64,000 bases of DNA, taken from positions 48,302,674-48,366,673 of the forward strand of contig NC_054712.1 of the NCBI RefSeq assembly GCF_016097555.1, written 5' to 3'. The position numbers were made by a program, and so were the translations under genes. The DNA is from Gigantopelta aegis (taxonomy: Eukaryota; Mollusca; Gastropoda; Neomphalida; Peltospiridae). The stretch's first letter is position 1; each line of letters opens with the position of its first letter. Below the pieces are notes generated by a model. The model was not told where the DNA came from, ran no database searches, and worked only from the letters and a program-made list of their open reading frames with translations. Of this stretch, positions 23,700-56,512 are shown piece after piece.

Positions 23700-25700
23700 A
23701 TGTTGTGACACATGAATTCGAAATTCGATTTTTTTATTTTTTTATGTTTTTTTACAGGAATTGTGTCTGTCTGTGTGGAATTTATATCTTCGACTCAGGT
23801 CAGTCGTGTGACAAATAACACGGTGTAGTTAAAACATTTTGGAATATTCTAATTGATGGATTTAATAACATAAAAAGTTTGATTGAATCTGTCTTTTGAT
23901 GACACCTTTTCGTTTTCAGTTTATTTTGAATTCACACATTTCTATGACAATGAAATGTAATTATTACATTTTGTAATATTCATATTTCTGGAATTATTAA
24001 CATTTTAAATGTTTACTTCGGTGATACATTTGGTTTCAGTTTATTCTGAATTCGCACATCACTTTGTTCATATTTGTTTCATGAAGGGAGTATTTCCTTG
24101 AGTAAAAAATATATTACAAGTTTTATATAAAAATAAAAATATGATCCAGTATAATATATTTAAATATTATTTTGAAAACTGGAAGTACCGAAATGTGTGT
24201 TTTGAGTAGTTGATCCAATTCTTGTTCGACTTTCAGCCATTTATTACTGTTATGTAAACTAAAAGTCAACTTTGAGACATACAACTTCCGTAAGAACATA
24301 TCAGCACTAGCATTAATGAAATTGATATATGGATACTATTGCGTATAATATATAACTGTATATACACACACAGATTGTTATTGAGATATGTATCGAACCA
24401 CGTAACCGATCAAAGTAGATTAGCTAGTGCTTAGCACCGACAACAAAGAAGCGTTTCTTACAACTGTCAATCTGCTATTAATAGTCACGTGAGTCGCTGT
24501 CTGCAGTTACGTGTTCTGGTACATATATGTGGAATTCGGTAATCAGATCAAAACGGACAGAAACGCAACCGTGCATTTAACAGGCATACCTGTCAGGTGC
24601 TTCAAAGTTAAACTGCGCGGCGCGAAGCAGTATTATGTGAAACAAATAACAGAACTCAAGACACTGTTTTTTTCATGTTCTGAATTCTCATTTGAAACTG
24701 AGACAGGGTTTGTTCGGATTCTGTTTGTGATGTAAAAAGATTATAAACGACTTTGGAATTACTTTTATGTAATCTATATTTTGAAGATTGCATTTGTGAC
24801 AGGTTTGTTTGTTTCTTTCTGGAGACATTTGTAATGATAGAAAACATTAACGGACGATGTTGAAGCATATGCTACAGTGCTGTTGTAACCAATGGATTGA
24901 CACATATCAGTTTTCGAAAAACAAATATGGCTACTACTGCATGACGAAAACAGAACGCGCGCTTACATCTGTGTGTCATCTGCTAACCAATATTAACAAT
25001 ACACAGAGAAGTTTAGTTACAGATTGAGGGAAGGAGATTATTAAATATTTGATCTGCTTCTTATTGTCCAAGTGTGCGTGCCATCATTACTATTTACTAT
25101 CTGTACAAAACGTACACCGCGGCACTATATTGGCCAAGAGGTTATATGTGGACGTGACAATATTTCTGGTATCGACTTTATATATTTAAAAAAAATTGTT
25201 CACGTATCTTTAAATATTTGTCATTGGCTTTTTATTGTTAGAACAGCCGTACATAACACATTCATAAACGAATCCTTAGGAAGTTTATTTTCCTTTGACA
25301 GACATCTTGACTATATTGGGTTTTTTGTCATCATCTGAAGACTTTTAGGCCATGTAAATAAAGTGGTCTTGATTATATTTGTGATGGTTACAAGAACACT
25401 TCGGCGGAGGTCTGGAAAATGGGCCCGTGCATTGGCTTGATAATTGCGTTGCGAAGCAAACATTACTTGAGGATCTTTATAGAAAATCACTCTCATTGAG
25501 TTTCAATACGCTCGTAATTATTTATGGTAGCAATGACTCCTGGCGAGTAGGTTTTGTTAGCCTCATTGATCCAGCATGCTCGTCGTCAAATATCGGTGTT
25601 TATCTCTGACGTTTACAACCGCAAACTGTTTCAGACAAATACGATCTTAGCGATGTCATTCAATAATCGTATTAAAAGCAGACGTCACTAAGCTAACGAG
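23700..25700. other. Upstream region of the four-exon gene, nothing recognised
   Basis: No repeat of the window's families and no coding frame of note. Its freedom from SINEs contrasts with the introns and would suit a promoter or 5' UTR intron, but nothing in the sequence proves that. Confidence 0.35.
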
Positions 25701-25705
25701 TTCAA

Positions 25706-45875
<20,170 letters not shown>

Positions 45876-45917
45876 ATCATCACATTAAAAAAGAGAGGAA
45901 GAATCAATTTAAAATCA

Positions 45918-45923
45918 AATAAA
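45918..45923 (+). terminator. Polyadenylation signal AATAAA
   Basis: A canonical AATAAA lies 43 bp after the stop codon of exon 4, followed by a T-rich stretch. This suggests a very short 3' UTR. Confidence 0.7.
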
Positions 45924-46452
45924 ATTTTATCTTTTTATTATATCTAATTTGTAAAAATACCGTGACGTTACCGTACTAATTATTAAAAAATGATGACGTC
46001 ATTAGGCAAGCCAGGATTCTATATTGATGGGTACCCAGATGGGGAGGGGGCGGTGGACACAACCAAAAATATAAAAGGTAGTGGGGGTGGGGGGGGGGGG
46101 GGTTAAGAAGGTGTGATTGGGGATAACGTGCTTGTCGTATAGATGTATTTTCAAAAGGAATACTCACTGTATATTCTTTCTTTTTTTCTTCTTTTTTTCT
46201 AAACCTGGCAATGTCAAGGTTGGGGTGCCTTGAATCATCGTCTTACAATATACAACAATAATAAAATTATAACATGTGTACATGTATAGCGGTAAGATAA
46301 AGAGGGGAAGGTGAAAAAAAGAAGACACTCACTGTATATTCACTGACATTCTGAGATTTCAGGATCGTCCCAAAACAGCTTTAGAGCACATTGATACGGA
46401 AACGTCTTCAGCTAGATAAAAAAAAGAAGAGAACACTTAAATTAAAAAGTGT

Positions 46453-47015
46453 GTTAGTGAGCGTAACCCCAGTGTGTCAGTTAGCGTAACCCCAGTGTGT
46501 CAATGAACGTATCCCCAGTGTGTCAGTGAGGGTAACCCCAGTGTGTCAGTGAGCGTAACCCCAGTCTGTCAGTGAGGGTAACCCCAGTGTCAGTAAGCGT
46601 AACCACAATATAGGTGAGCATAATCCCAGTGTGTCAATGATCATAACCCCAGTGTGTCAGTAAACGTAACCACAATATTGGTGAGTATAGCCCCGGTATG
46701 TCAGTGAGCGTAACCCCAGTGTGTTAGTGATCGTAACTTCGGTATGTCAGTGATCGTAACCTCGGTATGTCAGTAATCGTAACCGGTATGTCAGTGATCT
46801 TAACCTCATTGTGTCAGTGAGTTTAACTTGGTATGTCAATGATCTAAACCTCGGTATGTCAGTGATCGTAACCACGATATGTCAGTGAATTTAACCTCGG
46901 TGTGTCAGTGAGTCTAACCCAGTGTGTCAATAACCTTAACCTTGGCGTGTCGGTGACCTTAAACTCGGTGTGCCCGTGACCGTAACCCCAGTGTATCAGT
47001 GATCTTAACAGAATG
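46453..47015 (+). repeat. ~25-bp minisatellite
   Basis: More than twenty degenerate copies of a unit containing GTGTGTCAGTGAGCGTAACC, with CCAGT changing gradually to CGGTA along the array. Confidence 0.9.
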
Positions 47016-47325
47016 TGACAAGTCCGCGTCTTTTGCCACAACATATCAATTGCATGTCCGTTACGCAGTTATCGATTACATGTTTATGTATTATTCCAAA
47101 GTGTCAGTTTTTATATTAAAATGTATGGATTATTAATAAAAACGATATTTGACATGCCATTTTGTTGTTGTGCAAGAGAAATCTGACAAACTGCAGTTGT
47201 TTAATTTGAAACAAATCGCACAGCGTTCAGTGACAGTGAGTAACGATATTAAAGTTGGTGAACGATTTTATTGGTTCCCGATGTGGCGAAGTGCATAAAC
47301 GCGTCTAACAGATTGCAACAACGAC

Positions 47326-47439
47326 CTGGGCCCCTTTCCACAAAGCGATCTTAGCCCTAAGATCACCTTAAGTTCATAACTACCTTATGCTCTAAGGCGA
47401 TCTTAGTGCTAAGATCGCTTCGTGGAACGGGGCCCTGCT
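47326..47439. mobile_element. Palindromic MITE, relative of 42,997
   Basis: Left arm GGGCCCCTTTCCACAAAGCG and right arm CGCTTCGTGGAACGGGGCCC, with CTTAGCCCTAAGAT inside. A SINE follows almost directly. Confidence 0.8.
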
Positions 47440-47446
47440 AATTTTA

Positions 47447-47778
47447 TTTTAACTTATTTTCGTGCTTTTATCCAATTAAGGTTCAAGCACGCTGTCCTGG
47501 GCACACATCTCAGCTATCTGGTCTGTCTGTCCAGGACAGTGGTTGTTGTTATTAGTGGTTAGTGGTTAGTGAGAGTGAGAGAGAGAGAGAGGGGGAGGGG
47601 GGGGGGGGGGGAGGGGGGGGGGGGGGGAGGAAGAGAGAAAGAAGAGAGGGTGTAATGGTCTTACACCTACCCACTGAGTCGTTAAAACTCGCCCTGGGTG
47701 GGAGAATGTACCGGGCTGCGAACCCTGTACCTAACAGCCTTATGTCCCATGGCGTAACCACGACAACACTGAGGCTGC
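47447..47778 (-). mobile_element. SINE family C with expanded GA/G tract
   Basis: Minus strand. The tail (complement of CACGAAAATAAG) is at the left and the head at the right. A GAGA and G-rich expansion at about 47,573-47,645 lies within the element. Confidence 0.75.
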
Positions 47779-47884
47779 TCATTAGATAAAATAAAGTCCA
47801 CAAAACAAATAGCTCAACTTTTCTTTCGGCGAACCGCAACAAATTATGCGTCAAATCACCACATGAAATTCACGCATTTTTCCA

Positions 47885-48165
47885 ATTTTCATCGAGTTCC
47901 TTGATTAAATTTTTGTTTCACATATTAATCACTAATACACACACGAAGAAACCCGACAGCACCCCTGTTCAATAATGTTCCGGTTAAACACGTATTTGCT
48001 GATGGGTTTCTTCCTGTAGTGTGTGTATTAGTGATTAATATCCGACGCCGTATAACCGTAAATAAAATGTGTTGAGTGCGTCGTTAAATAAACCATTTCC
48101 TTTCCTTTCCTAGTGATTAATATGTTTGGGGGTTTTTTAAATCAAGGAACTCGAAAATGATCGAT
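47885..48165. mobile_element. Large fold-back element interrupted by a SINE fragment
   Basis: Left arm (CGAGTTCCTTGATTAAA, ATATTAATCACTAATACACA, GAAGAAACCC) is complementary to the right arm (GGGTTTCTTC, TGTGTATTAGTGATTAATAT, AAATCAAGGAACTCG). A SINE fragment splits the right arm at 48,042-48,110. Confidence 0.72.
48042..48110 (+). mobile_element. 69-bp SINE 3' fragment with perfect 13-bp TSD
   Basis: Only the end of the type 1 tail is present, from CCGACGCC to a TTTCC repeat. TAGTGATTAATAT flanks it at 48,029-48,041 and 48,111-48,123. It is an independent, severely 5'-truncated insertion. Confidence 0.88.
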
Positions 48166-48895
48166 GTTACGGTATTTAACGTCAAACAGGAATGTTGTTG
48201 TATTAGAGCGGGAATCTTTGATTACCGTTTGGTAGGCAGAGACTGCGAGTGCGAATAATTTGTACATGCTCATATACCACTAGAGTTTCGAGCATGTCCG
48301 TCCCGGGGCCTGTCTCTGGATAGCCAGGGGCTTGTCCCGGGACAGAAATAAAATAAGCGGACAATTTTGAAATTTACATCCAAAAATTAAATAGTGGGCC
48401 TTTAAATATTTTGATGCGCATCTCTAATATAATTAATAAAGAAAATTCTACTCATTAAATTTGGTCGCTAGATTAGATCGGGTGGTCAAAAAGAAATTAG
48501 ATAAGATGGGGGGGGGGGGGGGGGGGGGTTAGAGTTGAAAATGGGCAGAATTTTGAAAATAGCAATTGGTAAAAAAAAGTTAATAGAATAAAAAAAAATA
48601 AAAAAAAATATTACACGCCAAAAATAAAAAGAATTGACTGCTCGGTCGAATATTTATATAATTTGGAGCATTTTAGAAGGACAGTCCAAAAATAAATAAG
48701 AGAAAGAAGAGAGGATCGGACTATTTAATAATATTTAAAAAAAAAGAAGTAATTTCGACATAAACTTTTGAACGAAGGTCTAAAAGTTTAAAGTCCGATA
48801 TATATGTCCACGTGGCCTCGCGAGCGCACGTAAACACGTCTACTCGCTTCGCGAAAACAGTTGGGAGACAGTTGCGCAGAATTTATATAGATTGG

Positions 48896-50330
48896 TCTCC
48901 GACGGTTAAAGAGCGTTGATAACTGTCCAAATGTTCGTCTAACTCTCTTACCGTCAGAGTACTCGGGCTAACGGTTAAAGAGCGTTGATAACTGTCCAAA
49001 TGTTCGTCTAACTCTCTTACCGTCAGAGTACTCGGGCTAACGGTTAGAGAGTGTTGATAACTGTCCAAATGTTCGTCTAGCTCTCTTACCGTCAGAGTAC
49101 TCGGGCTAACGGTTAGAGAGTGTTGATAACTGTCCAAATGTCTGTCTAGCTCTCTTACCGTCAGAGTACTCGGGCTAACGTACTCTGACTAACAGTTAGA
49201 GAGCGTTGATAACTGTCCAAATGTTCGTCTATCTCTCTTACCGTCAGAGTACTCGGGCTAACGGTTAGAGAGCGTTGATAACTGTCCAAATGTTCGTCTA
49301 TCTCTCTTACCGTCAGAGTACTCGGGCTAACGGTTAGAGAGCGTTGATAACTGTCCAAATGTTCGTCTACCTCTCTTACCGTCAGAGTACTCGGGCTAAC
49401 GGTTAGAGAACGTTGATAACTGTCCAAATGTTCGTCTACCTCTCTTACCGTCAAAGTACTCGGGGCTAACGGTTAGAGAACGTTGATAACTGTCCAAATG
49501 TTCGTCTACCTCTCTTACCGTCAGAGTACTCGAGCTAAAGGTTAGAGAGTGTTGATAACTCCAAATGTTCATCTAGCTCTCTTACCGTCAGAGTACTCGG
49601 GCTAAAGGTTAGAGAGCGTTGATAACTGGTTAGACAGCGCTGATAACTGTCCAAATGTTCGTCTAGCTCTCTTACCGTCAGAGTACTCGAGCTAAAGGTT
49701 AGAGAGTGTTGATAACTCCAAATGTTCATCTAGCTCTCTTACAGTCAGAGTACTCGAGCTAAAGGTTAGAGAGTGTTGATAACTCCAAATGTCCGTCTAC
49801 CTCTCTTACCGTCAGAGTACTCGGGCTAAAGGTTAGAGAGCGTTGATAACTGTCCAAATGTCCGTCTAGCTCTCTTACCGTCAGAGTACTCGGGCTAAAG
49901 GTTAGAGAGCATTGATAACTGTCCAAATGTCCGTATACCTCTCTTACCGTCAGAGTCCTCGGGCTAAAGGTTAGAGAGCGTTGATAACTGTCCAAATGTC
50001 CGTCTACCTCTCTTACCGTCAGAGTACTCGGGCTAAAGGTTAGAGAGCGTTGATAACTCCAAATGTTCGTCTAGCTCTCTTACCGTCAGAGTACTCGAGC
50101 TAAAGGTTAGAGAGTGTTGATAACTCCAAATGTTCGTCTAGCTCTCTTACCGTCAGAGTACTCGGGCTAGAGGTTAGAGAGTGTTGATATCTATCCAAAT
50201 GTTCGTCTAGCTTTCTTACCGTCAGAATACCGAACCTCAGAGTACTCGGGCTAACGGTTAGAGAGCGTTGATAGCCTAACTGTCCAAATGTCCGTCTATC
50301 TCTCTTACCGTCAGAGTACTTTGGCTAGGG
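48896..50330 (-). repeat. 69-bp minisatellite, about 20 units
   Basis: The unit contains GTTGATAACTGTCCAAATGT, CTCTCTTACCGTCAGAGTAC and TCGGGCTAACGGTTAGAGAG. Since 69 is divisible by three, the minus strand stays open over several units, repeating a 23-residue phrase with STLTVRELDEHLDSYQ. CTCTCTTACCG and CGGTTAGAGAG are near-perfect inverted repeats, so each unit can form a hairpin. I see no start or promoter to support translation. Confidence 0.92.
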
Positions 50331-50775
50331 CGGTCTGTGCTCCCTTGCATATACGGAAGAGTAAGCGTAAGCCAACACTTGCGCCCATGACAGGTGTATG
50401 CTACAACAGCTTGCTCTGAACGTGCACGTAACCCCCCTAAGCAGACCGGTTAACCATCCCGTATTCCGCGGGAGACTCCCGGTATTTGATCAATAAATTT
50501 GGCCCTAAAACCAGACATGACAGGCTCACAGGCGCTTTCCTGCTGTCTTGTTAATCCAGATAACACACCAGCGTCTGCGTGTTAGTTAGTTATGCTGAAC
50601 ACAACAAGACAGAGCAGTAAAACGTCCACAAGATTAAATGTTGCACATCACGTAAAACTGAACGAAAACATAGGGGAATAAAATCAAATTGTTACTGAAC
50701 GTAGACAGGATATTATCATTTAGTGTTGCGACTTGTTTCAAATGTATTTGTGATCGAACTGATAATAATAATTAA

Positions 50776-51147
50776 AGGGACATACCCTTGTTTTTAAACA
50801 CTAAGGCATATTTTTTTACTATTAGAACCGTTTTTGATAACTGAAATCATACTTTACTTAGATTTTATTGTTTAGATTATCCACTTCCGTACATTCGAAG
50901 TGTTTTTGGTCATCTTGGTGTTTTTAATATCAAAAAATGCATTTCTCATATTTTAAAAAACGCACGTGCGTTTAAGAAGTAACAGTTATGGAGTCGAGTT
51001 TTGGTCTATTTTTAGAGGGTATTTCACCATTTCAAAGTCACAGACTCATGTTTCACCCAATTGTAACTTTATCCAAATGTGTTACAGGTTTGTAGATTAA
51101 CTAAACTTAGTGTTAATTTTCACGGGTTGAAACTAGGGTCTGTCCCT
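50776..51147. mobile_element. TTAA-flanked MITE, short copy
   Basis: AGGGACATACCCTTG at the left and AACTAGGGTCTGTCCCT at the right, with TTAA outside both ends (50,772-50,775 and 51,148-51,151). The last ~50 bp are tandemly duplicated at 51,150-51,200. Confidence 0.78.
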
Positions 51148-51273
51148 TTAACTAAACATAGTGTTAAGTTTCACGGGTTCAAAATAGGGTCTGTCCCTTT
51201 AATGCTTAATAATCGATCAACATGTACACTGTGCTTCGAGCACTAAATCGGATACTTTTTGCTAAACTGGTTA

Positions 51274-51395
51274 CATAGAAGTACGGGCTCCCAGTTTTGT
51301 AGTCGCCCGAATTAAATAAAAATGTCCGAATCTTGATAACAATTACCAAACATGTACAGCTATATAAGGTTGCAAACGAATCACTGTACTGAACA
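51274..51395. mobile_element. Fragment of the G-run MITE family
   Basis: Begins CATAGAAGTACGGGCTCCCA and contains CGCCCGAATTAAA and GTTGCAAACGAATCACT, shared with 27,984 and 33,871. The right end is missing. Confidence 0.6.
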
Positions 51396-51461
51396 AAAAT
51401 GTACTTGATTAATTGGTAAAATAGTTCAAACGAGCAATGCTCGACTAAGCCGATTAATTTA

Positions 51462-51612
51462 TCAAAGACTGTCTGTGGTAAAGTCCATAGAAAAGATCTC
51501 TTGGTACTAATTAATGGGAACATGTAGCGGGTTTCCTCTGAAGGAAAAAAAATCAGAATTATCAAGTGTTTGATATCCAATGGCTGATTATTAATTAATC
51601 AGTGTGCTCACT
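51462..51612 (+). mobile_element. Degenerate SINE, tail type 2
   Basis: Readable remnants are AAAGATCTCTTGGTACTAAT, AGCGGGTTTCCTCTGA and GATATCCAATGGCTGAT. The head is not recognisable. Confidence 0.65.
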
Positions 51613-51641
51613 ATGTTCATTTACTACTGAGTACTATACAC

Positions 51642-51837
51642 TAATGTAGGCCTGGTCACGTAAATGGCATTAGATGGGACCCTATATCGATACATAACTG
51701 ACAAGGCGCTTGATGCTGTTCAGTTGGTAATCAGGGACCTAATGTAGGCCTGGTCACGTAAATGGCATTAGATGGGACCCTATATCGATACATAACTGAC
51801 AAGCCGCTTGATGCTGTTCAGTTGGTAATCAGGGGCC
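51642..51837 (+). repeat. 98-bp direct tandem duplication
   Basis: Two nearly identical 98-bp copies (51,642-51,739 and 51,740-51,837) starting TAATGTAGGCCTGGTCACG. The second runs directly into a MITE. Confidence 0.88.
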
Positions 51838-51948
51838 TAATTCACAAAGGTCTCTTAGGATCTGCTAGACAACAAAGCATCCTCTTTACAAGTCTTTTAG
51901 CATGGCACTGCGAGATCACAAAGTTGCGAGAGTTTAGTGAATTAGGCC
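51834..51948. mobile_element. MITE with GGCCTAATTCAC ends
   Basis: GGCCTAATTCACAAA at the left and TTTAGTGAATTAGGCC at the right are inverted repeats about 115 bp apart. Confidence 0.7.
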
Positions 51949-51999
51949 TCTGGATGGTAAAAATAGTGGCGATGACGATTCCAGGGGGTTGAGGAAGAG

Positions 52000-53640
52000 G
52001 AGGAATCTAGGAGGAATTTGTAAGGTCTGTCTGTGTCTGTTCATAACATGTAAAGGTAAAGAATTCCACAGTAAGGGTTGTCCTCATGGTGGACAAACAA
52101 AGAACAAACTAAGACTGACCAATCAATATACAAATCATCTATAACTCACACACAACACCCACCCCCCACCCCCCGCCACACACACCCCCACACACACCCC
52201 GTAAATAGATACGAAATAAAAATAAAAATATATACATGATCAAAATAAGAATCGAAAAACAAACAAGTGTATCGTATATATAATATCGTATCGTCAGAAG
52301 TAATATCCTGATACATCGATGCATCAGTGTATCGTGACGTCCCTGCCCCGACTTAACGACCAACATTTCGGTACGGGCGTATCGTTATCCATATTACTAT
52401 AATAATTACTATACTAATAATAACTCCCTAACGTGTCGTTCAAGTACGAAACTGTTTGACAATGACCACTGCATAAAGTATGTAATTACGGACAACCTAT
52501 CCTACTCACAGCGCCAAATGTAAGGACGGCCACGAGTGAGCGTCAATCACCCTCAACCCTCAACAAGTTAATGTTGACAGGAGATGGAGGCTCCCTCACG
52601 GGCGCTCATCCACGCAGATTCGAAATTCACCCGGATGCTGTAATTACTACATGTAATAAAACACAAACACCAATTGAAATAATAATATTTAGTACATAAT
52701 TATCAAAACACAAAACATAACATATAATTGCAGTGTTCACTGTCGAATGTATTAAATAACAATCTACAGTAAATGACGACCACCCCCAGCCCCAATTAAC
52801 CTAACATTTACTCATACAGTTTTACCTACCGACCCAATCACGTTCCCAGCGGAAGTCCTCGAACGCTCGTCGCTAACCGCTTTTATTTGTCTCTCACTGC
52901 AGTGCAGCCGTCTCCCATTGGCTGGAGATCACTGCCCTCGCAATGCACGTGCGACCGTATAATGCACATAATGAAATGCATTGCAGCCAGTAAAAATAAC
53001 CCAGACTTTCCACTAGTCTATTTCATTACAGACAATAATATACTTTCCACTGGTCTGTTACACTTATATCAGTTTTATTAATAAATGTTAACATTATAAG
53101 CAAGAGGAATTCATTTAGTACATTGGAACCTCATATAGTTGTAGCTGGTAAAAACGTACCCAAATCTAAACGTATCTAACCAAAAGGAACCCAATTTTGG
53201 TGAAAACGTAACCATGCCATAACAATTTAATTTGGACATCTTTTTCACATACAACAGCCCAAGACTGTATTGGAAACTAATTCTAACGATATTAATTAAT
53301 ACCATATAAAATATTCACGTATAAATAATATGGCTCAAATAATGTGAATCACGTGTTCTTAGTGTATCTGTAAACAATTACCAGTAGTCTACGTTAGCCA
53401 CCTGTGAAGAGTATGATTATTACATAAGATTATCATAGATAGCAGAAGTCGGTCATAATTAACGCACACGGGCCTACTGCGAAACAATCTGATTAAAATT
53501 AGCTCGGGGGGGTGGGGGGGGGGGGGGTGCAGTAATAAACTTTGGATTGTATACTAGTATAAACAGATTTTATGGCTATACCATCACGGTTTTATTTTCG
53601 TCTAGAAACGAATTTTATATAAAATTTTATATTGAAATTA
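52000..53640. other. Intergenic, nothing recognised
   Basis: No gene or repeat family of this window was found. A CCAAT-like element (CCCATTGGCTGG near 52,914) in a GC-richer patch at 52,830-52,970 could be regulatory but is unsupported by any nearby coding frame. Confidence 0.35.
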
Positions 53641-53649
53641 GTTTCCGGC

Positions 53650-53845
53650 ATACTTCGTAATTCACCAGAATCATTTCGTATACCCTCGGCATAATTCCGA
53701 ATGTTTTCAAATTCTTTTCAAATCACTGGCATGATTTGGCAAGTAAGGTTTTGATTGGTCGAATCAAAGGTCAACTGGACATAAGCTCCAACGGGTTGCT
53801 GTTAGATCCACATGTAATAGTGGAGCTAATTTTAATTAGATTGAC
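53650..53845 (+). repeat. Dispersed repeat, copy 2
   Basis: Homologous to 2010-2200 over about 180 bp, with a 20-25 bp insertion near 53,762. The first half of the core (GTATACCCTCGGCATAATTC) is diverged and the second half (CACATGTAATAGTGGAGC) identical. Confidence 0.7.
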
Positions 53846-54812
53846 TGCGAAGTATCGTGTTATCGGTCATAGGAGGGTAACATTAAAGCTTTTCATAAAC
53901 TGGTACCCGGCGAGCTGCCACTGAATTTTTCGTTTAACTTAAGGTCTTTTCGAATTATTACTCATTATTAACATTAATTATATATAATGACAGGCGATAT
54001 TACACCAACATAACTTTTAGCTGCCAGAGTCTGTTTGTTTTTGTTTGTTTTTTGTTTTTGTTGTTTTTAAAGATAACTTTTGACAAGGGTTGTTAAAAAA
54101 TTATATCAATCGGTACTATGTATTGGAAGCAGAACTATACAGATATGATATTAATTCAGTTAAGTCACTACGACATTCACCTACTTTATTTATATAGAAA
54201 TGAAGATAAATTTAAACTTTGTACAACATACATAATTATTACATTTTGCATAATTTTATATTAAGTAATGTTTTTATAAATAAGGGTACGGTCTGACCAA
54301 AATAAGGATATATTTTTATGGGTACGTTTCGATATGGGTTCGTTTTGACCAAAAATGGGTCCGTTTTTGTTGGGTACGCTTAAGTTTTGGTACGTTTTGA
54401 CTTGTGTCCGATCCAGATTCTTTGTTTTCTGTGACCTAGTTAATTGCTTGCCCTATCTACACTGTACCACGTTGATTTTCATTTTGTGTTACTTAAACCA
54501 TACAACAACACTTTGAAAAGTCTTCGTTTTTTCGACTTACATGCAGTTAATCGTGTTCGATGTTTGCTAGCGCATTATTCTTCCAACGGTAAGTTTTAAA
54601 ACTTCATTTAGTAAAGTTGTCGGACTCCACGTTCATGCATCTATTTAGATACTCTGGTTTCATGTGGTTACTGTTATGTACGGTTTCATGTGAATTTACT
54701 AAAAGCGATAATACGGCAAGTCGCATAACGTGTCTTTCAAATGGTAAACTAAACAGGACCGCACATTAAGTCCACACTTTCTACGTCCCGTCTGACTAAT
54801 GGTTAACGTAGC

Positions 54813-54912
54813 AGGCGTGGATCTAATCTCGATTGAGATTCAAAATTTCTACTGGCGTCGTTTGACGCCAGTAGAAGTTATGAATCTCAGTCGAGATTAG
54901 CATGCATCCAGC
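54813..54912. mobile_element. ~100-bp palindromic element
   Basis: GATCTAATCTCGATTGAGAT and ATCTCAGTCGAGATTAGCAT, with TTCTACTGGCGTC and GACGCCAGTAGAA inside, form an almost complete hairpin with a 3-4 base loop. Confidence 0.7.
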
Positions 54913-56512
54913 ATTGTTTGCAGAGGATGGCGCACTTCATGGAAGTTTGATAATGCTGGATAAATTACGCCGCGGTTATAACGCCAACTTGGAAAATCTG
55001 ATAAGCAGGAGAAAACGGTTAATTTCCCATATATTTTAAAAGTTATTCTTTCAGTTTGTTGGTAATTTGAAACAAGATGTAGTTAAATAAGCGTGTGAAA
55101 TATGGAAGTGATTCCAGTGATATTAAGTGATAATATGTTTACACAATGATATATTTTCAGTAAAATTCAACTACTTTTTCCTGTTTTCTCGCATTTAAAT
55201 CTAAACGATGTAATACCAGGTAATACCTGTTATACAAATAAAATTATCAATCATTTAAGAATATATACTGGGCATTACAAGGTGTTGCCTAATGTGAAAA
55301 TAGTCGAAATATTAATTCAAACCAAAACAGTTGGGCTCTTTTGGGGTAAAACATTTTGTGGGTGGGAGTAAAATATAGTGTGGTTGTGCACTCTCATCGA
55401 GTAAAATAATATGCGGTTAACTTAAATCCTGGGGGGGGGGGGGGGGGGGGGCGTCTTCAAAATATCGAATTACACATTTGTTTCTTTTACTTATTTACGA
55501 TACTGAATTTTATTATACTTTTTTTCTGTTGTTATAGCCTGTTTCTAACTAATATAATCCTTTTTGTGATAAAATTTACATAGGCTACCCAATACATTTC
55601 TTTGTGGTATATTCTTAGCTGTTATAATCGGATTTAACTTATTCTTTTTTTCAAAACCACCACCCAAATAAAGGTTCTTTGTGTTTAGTTTGTCAGTTAA
55701 TCGTTATGTGAGCTGGGGAAACATCGATCACTTTTTCAGCGTCACCAATCAAATAAAAACGTGCCGCAAATAACAAAATCTGTACTGTCTGCCAGAGCCG
55801 TATTAGTTCACAGGCCGACTAGGGCCAGGCCTAGGGGACAAAATTTTAGGGAGCTGCAAAATCTTGTAACAAAAAATATATCAGATTCATCCCCCCCCCC
55901 CCCCCCCCCCCCCCCCAACTCAAGTTTAGACGACTATTCTTAACTTGTTCTGCTAAGTAGTAAAATCCCTCCGCTCGTGTTTCTCCGCCTATCCTAAATC
56001 CTAAATGTTTCCTGTTAATAGTAGAATCATACTGTTTATTCTATATAATCACCCATTCGACCCACCAACTTTCTGCAGTGGGGGACAGCGGGTGGGGGTA
56101 ATTGCGCACACCTGGATTTAGACCTGAAATATTTTGTCAGTTAAAGTATATGTTAGTGTTATGTATTCAAAATATTGACATTTGCCATAATGAATTTTAT
56201 TTGTAGAAAGTAGGACACTGCATTTAGAAAATCAAGTTTTCTACATTTTCAGTGGGAGGATGCCCCCGATCTTGAGTCCCTCTAAAATGACGTAAGTGCG
56301 TCACCAAAGGAGTCGACCGGAGCTCAGTTACGCTGTCTGTTTGGTACGTGGGAGTCGTACACTCTTACGGCGCTTTGGGTAGCAGGTCTCACAATCGTGT
56401 AACAAACAAGAATGAAATTCATAACAGTGTTTCCCCACAGGATCCCAACCGTCCAGTTTGTAGTGACTGTTTGACAAACGAAACTCACCCCGATTCAAGG
56501 CATGTTAAATAT

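Noticed and set aside
48883..49995. A family of 23-residue-repeat proteins on the minus strand
   Set aside because: The frame breaks whenever unit length changes, and no promoter or splice signals are seen. A 69-bp period explains it.
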